Positions 13,729-26,300 of a stretch of DNA of 64,000 nucleotides are shown here, in pieces. The notes under the pieces are model-generated. The model saw only the letters and a list, made by a program, of their open reading frames with translations. It did not search any database and was not told the origin of the DNA. This DNA is from Rhabdornis inornatus (Eukaryota > Chordata > Aves > Passeriformes > Rhabdornithidae). Location: the NCBI GenBank assembly GCA_013397075.1, contig VWZS01000496.1:2178249-2242248 (forward strand). The letters are read 5' to 3'. The stretch's first letter is position 1. Every line of letters begins with the position of its first letter. A program made the position numbers and the translations under genes.

Positions 13729-13740
13729 CATTATAAAATG
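13729..13740 (-). promoter_or_regulatory. TATA-like element upstream of the alternative first exon
   Basis: Reading the minus strand, CATTTTATAATG lies about 210 bp 5' of the ATG at 13520. If used, transcription would start near 13700 and give a leader of roughly 180-190 nt. AT-rich matches occur often by chance here, so this is only a pointer. Confidence 0.2.
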
Positions 13741-15068
13741 CTACATAAATAATTTAAGGGAAAGACCTTTTGCCACTGCTGCTAAAGGAACTTGAATTAT
13801 TTATGCTACAGTGGAACACAGCTACAGTGAGCACGCACCACCAGCAGAACCGACAAATAAGTCATATACCTGTTAGAGGAAATAATCCATCTGTATTTAT
13901 AGTGTATAAAAGCATAAACAATGTTTTGCTTTATTTTGCACTTCATTGCAAATTTTTTGCCTTACCTTCTTCAGTTACTTTTTAAAATACAGTTTTACAT
14001 TATTTATTACTGCAAACATCAGATTCCTTTCAGAAAGATCCTTAGGAACACTTCTCCTTACGAAAATTCTTTCCAAGTGATGAACACTAAAAGCAAAATA
14101 TCAGCAGAAACTACAGTAAAGTAGTATCTTAGGAAAAAATATGTGCATATAGTATCTGTTAGGCTAAAGTATTTGGAAATAACAGACTTCAGCTTTGTGG
14201 AACTGATCTCTGCAGGGAATAGCAGGTGAGAACTGACTCAGACATTCTCACTAGCTCAGATACTTCACCACCTCTGTCTGGGAGATGAATGATGATGGTA
14301 CTTTGCTAGAGATCCTCTGACCTTAAGGTTTTCCCTTTCTAAAGTGCCTTCCAGGTATAAATAGCCAAGTCAGACATTAGCTGGGGACTATTGATCATCC
14401 CTGTGACAATTCAGATGGCACAGTGCTCAGAACATCAGGCACAGCCTGCATGCTGTGTACACACTCCCACTGCTCCCACAGTCAGCAGCAAAGGACACTT
14501 TGTGAGGTGGGAAGGAAGGGAAACCTGCTAATTACAGGTCGCTGTAGTAACATGAAATGGTCCCTGCCACTCCTAGAGCTGAGGTGCTGCAGATTAATTG
14601 ATCTACAGCATTAATCTTGCATCTAAGCATTATTACAGTTTGCATTCTGATTGTCTGCAATTTGTTACACAAATCAATTACAGTTAAGAGCTACCACTGG
14701 TCAGCACGTCTGGAAACAACACTAATTTACACATCAGCTATCTTGTAATGCCCCAGTGCAGAGTTCTGGCTGATAAGAACATCCCAGACTTGCACAAGCT
14801 GGGATGTAAAATATCAGATAAACACAACAAGGGGTAGATGGTTTCCAGGGCTGGGCTCTAACATAATAAAAGCTATATGACATAAATCTTCATTGACTTT
14901 GGAAAGAAAATGTACAAAGAACTGGTGTGCCTCCTACCATACTGAAGAGACGCGTATAAACACATAATTGCTTTTTACACATGAATTTTCTTCTCAAACT
15001 AAAGCTTAACAACAGTATTTATAGTATCTAGTTATATGTACAAATACTGATATTAATAATACCAAGCA

Positions 15069-15370
15069 GAAGAGAAGGTCCTGGAGAGACCTTAGAGCAC
15101 CTTCCAGCACCTAAAGAGGGCTACAAGAGAGCTGGAGAGGAACTTCTGACAAGAGCAGACAAAGGGTAATGGCTGTAAACTGAAGGAGGGTAGATTTAGA
15201 TTAGATAGAAGAAATTTTTCACTCTGACAGCAATGATAACACTGGAACAGGTTGCCCAGAGAAACTGTAGATGTTCCATCCCTAGAAATATCAAGGCCAG
15301 GTTGGATGGCAGAGGGCTGGAACGAGTTGGCCTTTACAGTCCCTCCCAACCCAAATCATTCTGTGATGAT
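15069..15370 (+). mobile_element. CR1 LINE 3'-end fragment, plus orientation
   Basis: About 300 bp in good order with the avian CR1 3' region: agagaaggtcctggagagacc, ggtaatggctgtaaactgaa, gagggtagatttagattaga, aacaggttgcccagagaa, aaggccaggttggatgg and finally tcccaacccaaatcattctg. The CR1 coding part is absent (5' truncated). It lies antisense to RGS12. Confidence 0.9.
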
Positions 15371-17509
15371 AAAGATTTGGTCTAGGAAGAGAAGTATGCA
15401 GCACTGTACTAATGGTTACACTGGTGACAATTTCTCTGAAATAAACATACCCTAAAATGTCTAAGTCTGTGAATCTATTTGCATATTGGTGAGATTAAGG
15501 AAAATTGAAAACATTTCAGTGCTGTGCCATACTCAATGGAAGTAAATGCTAGAAAACGTAATTCACACATGAATCAATGCAGCTCGAAATGAATCAGGAA
15601 TTTATTTAATTTCACTTTTTCTATTACAGTCTCTCTCTGGCTCCTATTTTTCCAACCCACTATCTGGGTATTTATGCATTAATTCAATATTATTCAATAT
15701 AGTTCAACCACTACTTTTTACACAAATTATACCCCTTCTTAAGTAGCATTTAACAATGAAGAGAGAGTTCATATTAAATTATGAACCAGCTAAAAAAATA
15801 GAGAACACAACTCAGCAGAAAATTGCACATAACTTCTTGGCTGTTCTTTCACCTCTGTGACCTTACATGGCCCTTAGCTTCCATGAGTTCGAAAAACTGC
15901 ATAGAATTAATAGTGGAAACAGTTACCTACAGATTTGGAATAAGACACAAGTCATATTGGAAGACCTGAAAATAAGTGGAATTTTTAAAATAAATTTTCA
16001 GCCGGAAGGATAAAAATCTTGAAATTATTATTGTGCAAGTATTATCACAGGGATTTCCAAGTCTGGATGAGCAACAAAATAACTTTCATTAACATAGAAC
16101 AGGTACTCTCATGGAGACAAGAGACATTGCATTTTACCTACAAAAAGATCAAAGTTTTGGTCCTCAACAACTACATACACTGTCAGAAAGTCTGTGGTCT
16201 GCTTTGATTTTTATATCAAGCAGGTAACATGTGGGGGAAAAAAAATTATGCATTTTTCCCAGAAGAACACAGGCTACATTTTAGAAATAGAAAGCAGAAT
16301 AAACACTATTATTTTCTAGTTTGCTGTTTTGTCACCCTGCAGACAAGACAGATACAACGCAGAGTCTACCTTCTCATCCAGACAGGGGTACAGTAAAGCA
16401 TTACACTGTGTCAGCAGTAGAGAAGGAAAATACCTGACAAAGTCAGCCACTGGAAAATGGCTCCAAAAGGACCAAAACAGTAATGTTTTTCTCAAGTGCA
16501 GTTTTAGTCTTGCAAGGAATCAGAAATTAGGATATGAAGAAGTTTTGTAAATAGTATTGCTAATTTTAATTTATATTTGAATGTAATATAAAAAATTATC
16601 CTTACCATTTCAAATATTTTTTCTAATTTCATTGCACTGATTACAACAACACAGCACAACACAATCACTGCAACACAGCTTGTTCCCTTTTGCCCTATTT
16701 AATACATTTGTCTTGAAATCTTGTCAAAGAACAGCAGATGCAAAAATACATTGAGTTTCTCTGCAGAAGTGAACCTTCTCCTGCCAGAGAAGACAAGGAG
16801 AAAAGCTGTCTCCTGTATACCCTACACTATACAAATTCCTTTATTCCATCAAGGAAGCCTTTTTAAACTGTTTCAATTAATTTCAAAGCTTCAGAAAAAT
16901 TGTCTTCTAATGTTTAACAAAGAGTGGACATCCTTTAAAACATTAAAGACGTTAAAATCAAAACAAACCAGCTCATATGCAATAAAAGGAGTTTACTTAG
17001 AAGTACTCCAGAAGTGCAAAAGCTCTATACTGGGATTTTACAAATATCAAATTACTCACCCCCTTCTCAAAAAGGATCATATTTAAGAAAGCTGGACCTC
17101 AACAAAAGCACTAATACAGCTTACAACTTAGAAGCTAGAGCATCTCTTTAAAAGCAAACAAGGTATGCAAAGGACAATAAAACAGAGAATGAGATTTTAT
17201 CTACCATCCAGTCACACGTAAGTCTACCAGCTCTGCCTCTGTTATTATGAATGAAGAAGCCTAGTTATAATAAAAACGTGCATATATAAATGTAAACATA
17301 AAAAAATATTATACAAATAAACCAGTGAAAGCATGTGAACACAATCCTGCAATATTTTCACTGGCACAGTTCCCAAAGCAGCTACAGAGTTCTGCACCAC
17401 CTTGGACTTACATCTTGTAACATATCACATAATTTACCACATATTATGTTGCTTAATGTGGAAAATTGATTATTTTTCATTATAAAAGTAAAGACAAGTT
17501 TCAGCTTAC

Positions 17510-17531
17510 CTCCATCAGAAACAGTTGCTGA
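17510..17531 (-). CDS. RGS12: RGS12 22-nt microexon
   Basis: Found because the flanking exons do not join in frame without it and the mammalian protein has the residues SATVSDGE at this point. The exon encodes SATVSDG plus the first base of a Glu codon (phase 0 in, phase 1 out). Its acceptor is preceded by a very strong pyrimidine tract of about 27 nt ending ttccag. The donor is GAG|gtaagc. At 22 nt it is not a multiple of three. If it is skipped, the previous GAG codon is followed by AGC and then TGA. Inclusion is therefore required to make the RGS domain. It is too short for normal gene finders. Confidence 0.92.
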
Positions 17532-20350
17532 CTGGAATAAAAAAGAAAAAAAGAAAAAGTGTTACTGAAGTTTCATGGCAAGTATCAGAAATCTTTGAGC
17601 TTCACTTGTATTTGCAGTGTTAGCTACTTTTATCATCTTTATTAATAACAGATAATAATAGAGAGGAGCATCTAAAGAAGCCAGCTGTTATTTCTCACAG
17701 TTGTTTTTTCCCCAGCATGAAATTCACCCCAGGCCTTTCAACCACTGCTGTCCAGGGATTTGATCCCACAAATATTTACTGGAAGAAGCATTTCCTGCTA
17801 TAGTAACTACACTGCTCCCAAAAGTCCTTCTTAGATAGGCAGAGACAATCAGCTGGTACTTGTGACAATGTAGATACCTAAAACTGACCTGCAAAGACTG
17901 GAAAAATATGAATCAAAACAATACCTCGTTCACTTTAATTTGCTGTAGTAAAATAACTTTTTGTAGTGGCATTAAAAATGAAAATTCAGTGTCTTGTCAG
18001 TCAGGTGACTCTAAAACCTTTCCCTGACAGTGACATCTGACTGTCCCAGAAACAAAAGGATGTTCAGAGTGCTTGCAATAAGCTAGAACTTAACTTCCAG
18101 TAAGTAAGAACTCCTCACCACCTCTTCCTATATTGTACATCAGATTTTCAAGGATAATTAATATTCTAGTGAAATGATGAAGTTTATGTGCTTAACTACC
18201 CTAAACTTCTCAACTTTGATCATAAATGACCTCAAAGCATCTAACACCTCATTAAATCCAAGTCCTGACCACTTCCCTCCAATGCTTGAACCTTGACACT
18301 CAGCTGAGTGAAGTCTGGAGTACAAATGATTTTTAGATTTAAGTTTGCACTGATTTTCTAATGACTAATAGGAAGTAATTTTTATTTTCATTTGGCCAAT
18401 CTTTTCTTGGTCATTGAAAGTGTCCTTGAACCTTTAGGAAACCTTCTAAATAGTTAAAAAATATCTTTTCATTTGTACTGCTCATGAAAAATTTAGGAAA
18501 GAATGCCCTACAGTATCCACAACTTCTTCAGGGTCGGAAACACACAGAAGAAAAGCATAAATATATACACATTTCAACTAACAGCTACCTCTTCATAGTT
18601 TCTATTTTTCAGCCTTGGAAATAAACACTCACTCTTCTTCAAAATCCACAAAAACCTTTAGTATTATCTTCTCCTTTCTTTCTTCCTTTCACTGCAGGCT
18701 CTCACACTGCTGTTAACGCTTTCTGAAGAACTTGTTACAAACTGTTGTGGCCTCATCATTCCCATCACCAGGAGAGGATCTGATCTGGTCTTTGACACAA
18801 GTATTCTGGGACTTTCAAGTCTAAACTAACCTCTATTGACATCATTCCCCTGGTGCTAGTTCAGATAAACACAAACACACTTCTCATGAAAAAGATTTTT
18901 AAAATGGAAAAACACTGACACTTCTTGCTTGGCTACATAAATGCTTCTGGATCTGTGAAGCATAATAACATAACAAAAAGTCTATCCAAGCATCTCCCTT
19001 TAATACCTTTCTTTCAGGTATCAAAAACATAGTTCTGGTTACAGTCCTTCAGTGAAGCTTAGGACATCTTTTCTACTTCTATTTGCACATAAGTCTAGTG
19101 ATCATGTTATGCATTCAGAAGTCATAACTTAATTAACGTTTGTAATTTAGAAAATTTAATTTGCATTACTGAAATCTGGCTTATAAATGTGATTGCTTCT
19201 AATTTCTTAGTCACATCATTGTATAGTACCGTTAAGGAATAAACAACTTCAATGTCATTTCTCAAAGAATGAAGAAAAGGATGATTCAAAGTAAAGTAAT
19301 ACTACCTATCAGTTTACACATTAGACAGGAAAAAAAAAAAAAACAAAATATTACTTCCAAAATACCTATATTTTAGGAATGGTCATTTACTTTGTCAGCT
19401 TTCATTAATCTAGATTCAAACACCAAGTACAATTCTTCATGGTTTTGCAAGGTATGAAGCAAAATTAATAGGATTTTCATGATAGCAGAAAGAATATTCA
19501 TACTACTTCTGTCAAAAACTGAGACATTAACAATTATAAAATATAATTTTAAAGGGACAATGGTGAAATTTCATAGAAAAGTTCAATCATTAATGGACAC
19601 TGAGAGTTTTATCTCAATCCATTTAGCATAAGTTAATGCAGTGAACTTTCTACACACCACGGGTTGATTTTTCATGTTTATTTTAACTGCTTCGTCTACT
19701 GCACGTTACATTACATGTATCAGCATCTTAAAATCTCTCCAAGGAAGGCCTTAGTAATTTTTATGTTAGAACATTTGAGGAAAGCACCTATAGGAGGAAT
19801 ATATTCTACATTACAGAGTCACTAAATATACCTATTGTATTCCAAGCATTATGCATTTATTTCTATAGATCCAAAATAAATATAATTTAAGACCATTTCT
19901 TTCAATTTATCTGTGTAACTAAGTCCACCTAATTCAATAAAACCTAGAAGCTAAAGCTTGCAATTACTGTGTAAGAATTCACAGTAATATGTTCAAACTA
20001 CCTTTGTGAGTACTCAGAAATCTCAATATAAACCAGTTAGAAACTGCATGCAGTCCACATTCAGACAAAGAAGTTTCTCTTCTAAACTGTTCAGCTGAAA
20101 CTTGTCTAGATTTGTCTTTGAAAGGTATAAGTTGCAAGACCAGATTTTTTTAAATACTATGATGATCTCATTTTAAAAATACACTTTATGTTGGGGGCTG
20201 TTTTTCATTCTTCAGGACTCATGTTTCCCACCACTGGAGGCTCTTCAGGACAAAATTTGATCTACTACACATAAAAAGTTTGATTACTTGATGAAATTTA
20301 ACACTACACACATATTAAGAACCACATATTGAAAAACATACATATCAGAA

Positions 20351-20396
20351 AGCTGTAAAATTAAACAGCTCCTTTTGAAGCTGTAAAATTGAACAG
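20351..20396. repeat. spaced direct repeat, two 18-bp copies
   Basis: agctgtaaaattRaacag occurs at 20351-20368 and again at 20379-20396 with one mismatch, separated by 10 bp. No function apparent. Confidence 0.8.
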
Positions 20397-23300
20397 TAGG
20401 TAGCCATTTCTGAAAGAGGGGAAAGGACAGGGCACAACTCTGTGCTAGTTACGGCTACTATGAAGATTTTTTAAATAGTATTTAAGCATTTAATTCCAAG
20501 TGATGGAACATATATGTTGTGAATGTACTTAAGAGATATCATCTGGACATAAAATCTAATTGTATGAAATCATCAAATCTTTCACTAACACATAAGAACT
20601 GAAATTGGTTCTTCAAATTACCTCAGTTACCAAATTGGTTTAGGAAAAAACCCATGGTGTATGCCAGGAGTCTGACGGTAACAAATTACCAAAATTTAAA
20701 AAATAAATTTAATTTAGGAAAGCTAAAATGCCTTCCAGTATATCTCTTCATGGGAGCTCTGCTTGCTCATCCAGCTGGATTAGCAGCTGAGTTACACAGA
20801 CACCAACACACACCCCGCAGTGTTGGGGGATGCAACTCTGCTCCAGGGACTTCAGGGAAGTATCTTGATCTCTGTGATTTGAGAGAGGAGCTCAGTGCCA
20901 GTGCCAGCAAGCTGCAGAGTGACTTTTCAGTTACCATACAGCATAAAAGATGCTCTAGGTCTCTCTGAACTAGCAAATGCTTCAGCATATATTTGATAGC
21001 ATAAAGTTCTGAATAAGAGAAAACATGTTACATTTCCCTTTGCATCATCTCTCTTTGCTAGGTGGAAAAACCAGAAGGGCCCGTGAGCTTTTGATGTTGT
21101 GTTCAGGATCTGCTAGCAACAAATCTAAAGTAGTTTAAGCTTACAATAATTACCAGGGAGAAAACTACTTTGTGAGTACCTCACTTTTTTTCCAGAAGTA
21201 GACAACATAGTACCTTGCACCAACAACAAGGTACAAAGGGAGAGAGGACATAGAGGAGAATAATTCATAAGGCTGAAAGTTCATAAGGTTGGAACAGGCT
21301 GTATCTTTTAGCTTCCATGGCCTACAGCCTGCTAGATGTGTGCAGCTCTGCATGAAGCTTGTCCGATGACATCTTTCAGGCAACAGAAACTCTTATCCAC
21401 TTATCCATCTTACATGTTCTGTTCTACATGGATCAGGTCCCAGAGCAGTGTCCAATTCTGCCATAACAATATCATGCAGAAAACAAAAAAATACCCTACC
21501 CGTAGCCCAGAAACTATACTGAGCAAATAAATCCATGTGTGCAACTACCCAGGTAACACAATACAAAAATGTCTGTTTTCTCCACCTCAAGATTTGTCAC
21601 TCAAGTCAAAGTCATGTTCAAATACTGGAGTAGAACAATGGGAAAGAGGGGGATTCTGGCAGGGGTGACACATACTGGGAAATGCCAGGCCTTAGCAATA
21701 AAATGGAGCAACATGAAATCATCTGTGCCATTACAGTGGGGGTGAGTGCCTTCCTGAGTCAAAAAAGACATCTCTGTTTCCCACTCCTCCTGAGACATAG
21801 AGGGTAAAATCTGTAAGGAGAGCAAAGGCATATTTCTCTCTCCTATTCTAACAATGACAGAATCACAGACTAAACAGAAATATCTATTCTTTTCCTGGGC
21901 ATCCAGAAAGATTCAGAACAAAAGGGATTAAAAAATGACCTCTCTGCTGCCTTTCCAAAGCACACTTTCTTGCAATACTGGCATCGACTCCTTGCTGCAT
22001 CCAAAGAATTCTCTGAGTGCTGCCAGAATCTGTTTCTTACCCAGTACAACATCACTTCACACACAATTTTTAAAAGCCCCTGTAAATAAGCCTTTCAGGT
22101 TAGAATAGCACACCTAGCTCCACCAACCTTCTAAACTAATTTTCTCATGATTTCAGTATAGAGGATAACACTAGGAAATCTGTTGGGTTCTGAAGACTTA
22201 CAGGCTGAATACAAAAAGCCAACTTTCAAACATTCTGTCACTTATCTCAGGGAAAGCCTATCACTCAGCTGACCATCTGCTGGCATCTAGCTTTGTTCAA
22301 ACTACTTCTTAAATCACCTGAGGCAACTTCTCCTTTTGCCAAGGTATGAATTCGGAGCAGATCCCAAGGTCTTCAGTCACATTACTCCAGGATTTACATG
22401 ATACATATGTATTTTTAAATATATTACAGTATCAACATAGTTTATGCCATGAACTCCAGTGGTCTCTGGGAGGGGAGGGAGATCATGCCTCAAAATATGG
22501 TATATACAGTTCTAACATTCTAAATAAAAAATAAAGCCATATTACTCATCAAATATTGCTAGTTTTTCCTTCTAATGAATAATCTCAAATGTACTTCTCA
22601 CCTAAAAAGTAGCATAACACTACAGGCTTTTTATCCCCATTTCCTCCTTTTTCAATAATGGCAAAATATTATTGCAATTAATTTCATGATTTAGAATTGT
22701 TTGAGAAGAGTGCTCCTTCAGAATGCCACTTAAAGGAGGACTATTACACAATTTCACTTTTCAATTGTCTACCACCAAATTGCATTTATAACAGTTAACA
22801 CAAAAGCATTCTATATGTGAGAGTTCTGAAGAAAAACATACTGTACAACTACTGTACAATAACTTTACTGAATACATTCAGTATAATTTTGTCAAATATT
22901 TGAATCTATAAAAACAACATATGAAGAATAAATGATGCGACATTTGGAATTCCTTTAAGAAATAAATGTTCAACTTTTTACCCCAAACAAAAACAATCCT
23001 ATCACATATAAACACAGTGCCTAAAGTGCCAAATCCATGCCTAAAATTATTTTTATAAAGATATATAAAAAATAAATACAGTCTTACCTAAAGATATAAT
23101 ATTGATATAATGGTACAGAAAGCATGTACAAAATACATTGCACATAATTAAATAATAGGCACACATAATAAACATACTGGGTTTTTAGCTTTATACATAT
23201 TGGGCATAGTTCATAAATACATATCAAAATCTCAGTGGTAGTTGGTATAACAGAATTACTTTTCTCTGAGAATAAAACCCAATATTTGCATTTACAAAGG

Positions 23301-26300
23301 AATTTTAACTCAAATACTTTAAAGCAAAAAAGCTTAAAGGCTAAGCAAAAAGCATTCTGAAGCTGATACCATTCTTCCCTAATTTCTTGCCAATAACAAT
23401 AGCCTATTCTAATTTCTCACTGCAACAATGCCTTGCTTTAGCTAAATATAATTCATAGCACTTACCCGCTCCTCGTAAGAAACAGCAGTTATTTTTCCTA
23501 GCAGTACTCTTCCTAAATTCATCTTCACTTAATATGGAAAAAGCATTTCCTTAACACGTCGGCTTCTCAAAGATTAAACTAAAAAATTCAACGCTGTTCC
23601 ATGCCTGTACATGCCAGTAAAGTTTAAAGGCATTTCATATGAAGTTCTATTTTACTCCCTTTATGTTACCAATAGCAACAGGCCAATGCAGGAAGCTGTG
23701 GTTCGTCAGGGATTCAGATTAGATCTCAATTATCTCTCACCAGAAAAGCTCGATCGTTTTATATAAATCATGCTGATTGTATTTGAGAACGTTTCCTATA
23801 ACAAATCAGGAAAATAAAATGACGCTGAACCGTATGGTAGTCCTGTATTCAATAAAACAGATTTCTAAGACAGTTTCCAAAAAAACACTAGTTAATCACC
23901 CTAACATTAGTTAGAGAAACATTTACATAGTAAATCACTATTTTCAGAGGTTTACATAATGCAAGCCAGAACAAAATAGGACCTCAAATAGTCCATTCTG
24001 CTTAACTTTTCAGTGGTTAACACTATAAACTGCACAGAAAAATCTACAATACAGGGAGACTTGGTACATTTCATTAAACCTAGGAGTAGCCTTTTGTCAC
24101 TAAAGACGAAATTCTGCTTTCAGAACCCAGCTGCTACTCTGCCCTTCCTCCCTCACGACCTGAACCTGTGCTCAGCTGATGTCAAGAGAGTTCTGTGCAC
24201 AGAGCCTCAGGAACAGAGAGCAAAACAGGCTCCTTGTAATGAAAGAGGGAAGTGCAATTCACTTGCCTGTGACAGCGGTGTCTTCAAGAGACTCTATATG
24301 GAAAGTACAGCATTTCAGGAAGTTTGCTGCTGTCCACAACAGTGACTACCTAAATCACTCACTGCTGTTATTTTTAAAGCAATCAGAAGACAACTTTCTG
24401 CCAAAAATAAACACCAGAATTGCAATCCAGGAGTGATTACTGGGCATTTTTATGCTAGTGGGATGTCCTTAAGCCCTAGGTGGATGTGCTAGTAGTCATT
24501 TAGGAAAGAGGAACTTTCTCCCTTGTTCAGTGCAGAATGTGGAACCCCCACATCCATACAGTTCCTAGGCTGAGCCCCTAATATACAAACAACCCTGTGA
24601 AGAAGGCAAATGTTACTTGGAACTTATAGAGAGAAAATGAGGAAAGAGAAGAGCCTTTACTCAATATTTCATGGTGAGACTGACTTGCTACAGCCAGTAT
24701 GTAAAAGCCTGCACCTCTTCCCATTTTCTATTTAGGATGAAGAAATTTGGTTAACAGAAAAACTCAATCTTCTCAATTTAATTTAGAGTGATCAGGGAAG
24801 AAATATAATTCACATGCAGATGAAGCCTATTCTAATTAGAATTTTAGAGGCATAAGCCAATTTCTGTGATGGACAGTTAATTTTTTGATTGATTACTTGT
24901 TTGTTTAGGCATACCACTGCAGTTCTGAATGTTCCTACAAGCATTTAATACCATGACAAAATGCAATGGAAACAAATGGGTGGGTCAACAGGAGGGAATG
25001 TCTCTTAAAAATTACAAGTTACACCCTCCATTATTCTAGGACTTCAGAATCAAGCGCCCTATGGTACTTGCACAGAAGAACAGTTTTACTGTGTGCAGAT
25101 AAGTATTCAAGATGTGCAACTTTATGAGGAAAAAAAATGTCAGAGCTGTTTAAATACTGCATTTTGTTTTGACACTAAACCACGTGGGATGCAGAACATA
25201 TTTTCATTGTCAATACTTCAACCAAACAACAACAATATTATAAATAATCGGGTGCATAATAATCCTTACAATGGATGAGTAAAAATCACAAATGGATCAG
25301 AAATGCTTGAAGAACTTTTCTATGATCACCCCTCTGGGATAACAAAAAACAGGGCTTTTATCAATAGCACTTACACTTAACACCCAGCCTAAATCCTCTA
25401 GGAATCACCTAGAAAGACCAAAAGTACTTGTACAATTTGAACAGGTGAGCGCGTTATCCACAGGAAGGAATAAGAGAAAAATAACCCCACGTGCAACAGT
25501 GGGAGGTAGCTGCAAGACCAGCAGCTCACTGGAGCAATTGCAGTGAACATTGCTGGGAACACTGTGGGTGGGCAATGTTTTACACATCCGAGGCACTCAC
25601 ACTCAGCATTGTAAACCTAATAATCCCTTCATTTAAACAGACAGTAAGAACTGTTGATTTTGTTTCACTGAACTAAGCAGTACACGTCCACGTTTTTTCC
25701 ATGCAGAGACTCTACTAACACTGAAAAATAAGCTCTAGCAATTAGCCAGCAGCAGTTAATGATCATGGCTATGAAGTGTCATGTGGCACTGAAAGCCCTT
25801 TAAAAAATTCATATCCCTCTACATTTTCACAGCTTATTTCAGCAGCTACAGATATAAAATCTTGTGATTTTCTGTAGCATATTTGTAAATCAGGCAGGCA
25901 ACTCAGAGGTCAAAGGTCAAAAGCAGAAGGAATGCTAATTTGCAAAGCTATTAATGGAAAGTGTTAAAATATGGTACAACAGCTTTAAAAGCCTTATTCA
26001 GATACACCAAAGATGACATTTGTAAACCCACATCCATCTGCTTAGGAGCTAAACTGTGGGAAGGGGTAGCGACCCCAGATAAGGTTGAGCTGTTTTTCTC
26101 TCCCACCCTCCCTCCACTTCCTGCTCATATTTGCTTTTGTACATTTGTTTTCAGAGCAGAAAAAGCTGAAGAGAAAGACGAGTGACAGGGAGCCTGGATA
26201 AGTTTTAACTTGTCAAAAGATTAATAGGATTTATTATATCCCTGACTCCTAAAAGAAGAAAACACACACAAAAACCGCCAGGCAACCAGAAAGAGGCAAT

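Larger units (their letters stand above)
9277..17509 (-). other. RGS12 intron, 8.2 kb, with candidate internal promoter
   Basis: This intron separates the microexon from the first RGS-domain exon. It contains the candidate alternative first exon at 13436-13520, the TATA-like element upstream of it and a CR1 copy at 15069-15370. The remainder is AT-rich and without recognised features. Confidence 0.7.

Noticed and set aside
16721..17086. 121-codon plus-strand frame opposite the RGS12 intron
   Set aside because: Lys/Leu/Ser-rich, no domain, no promoter or splice evidence; consistent with chance.
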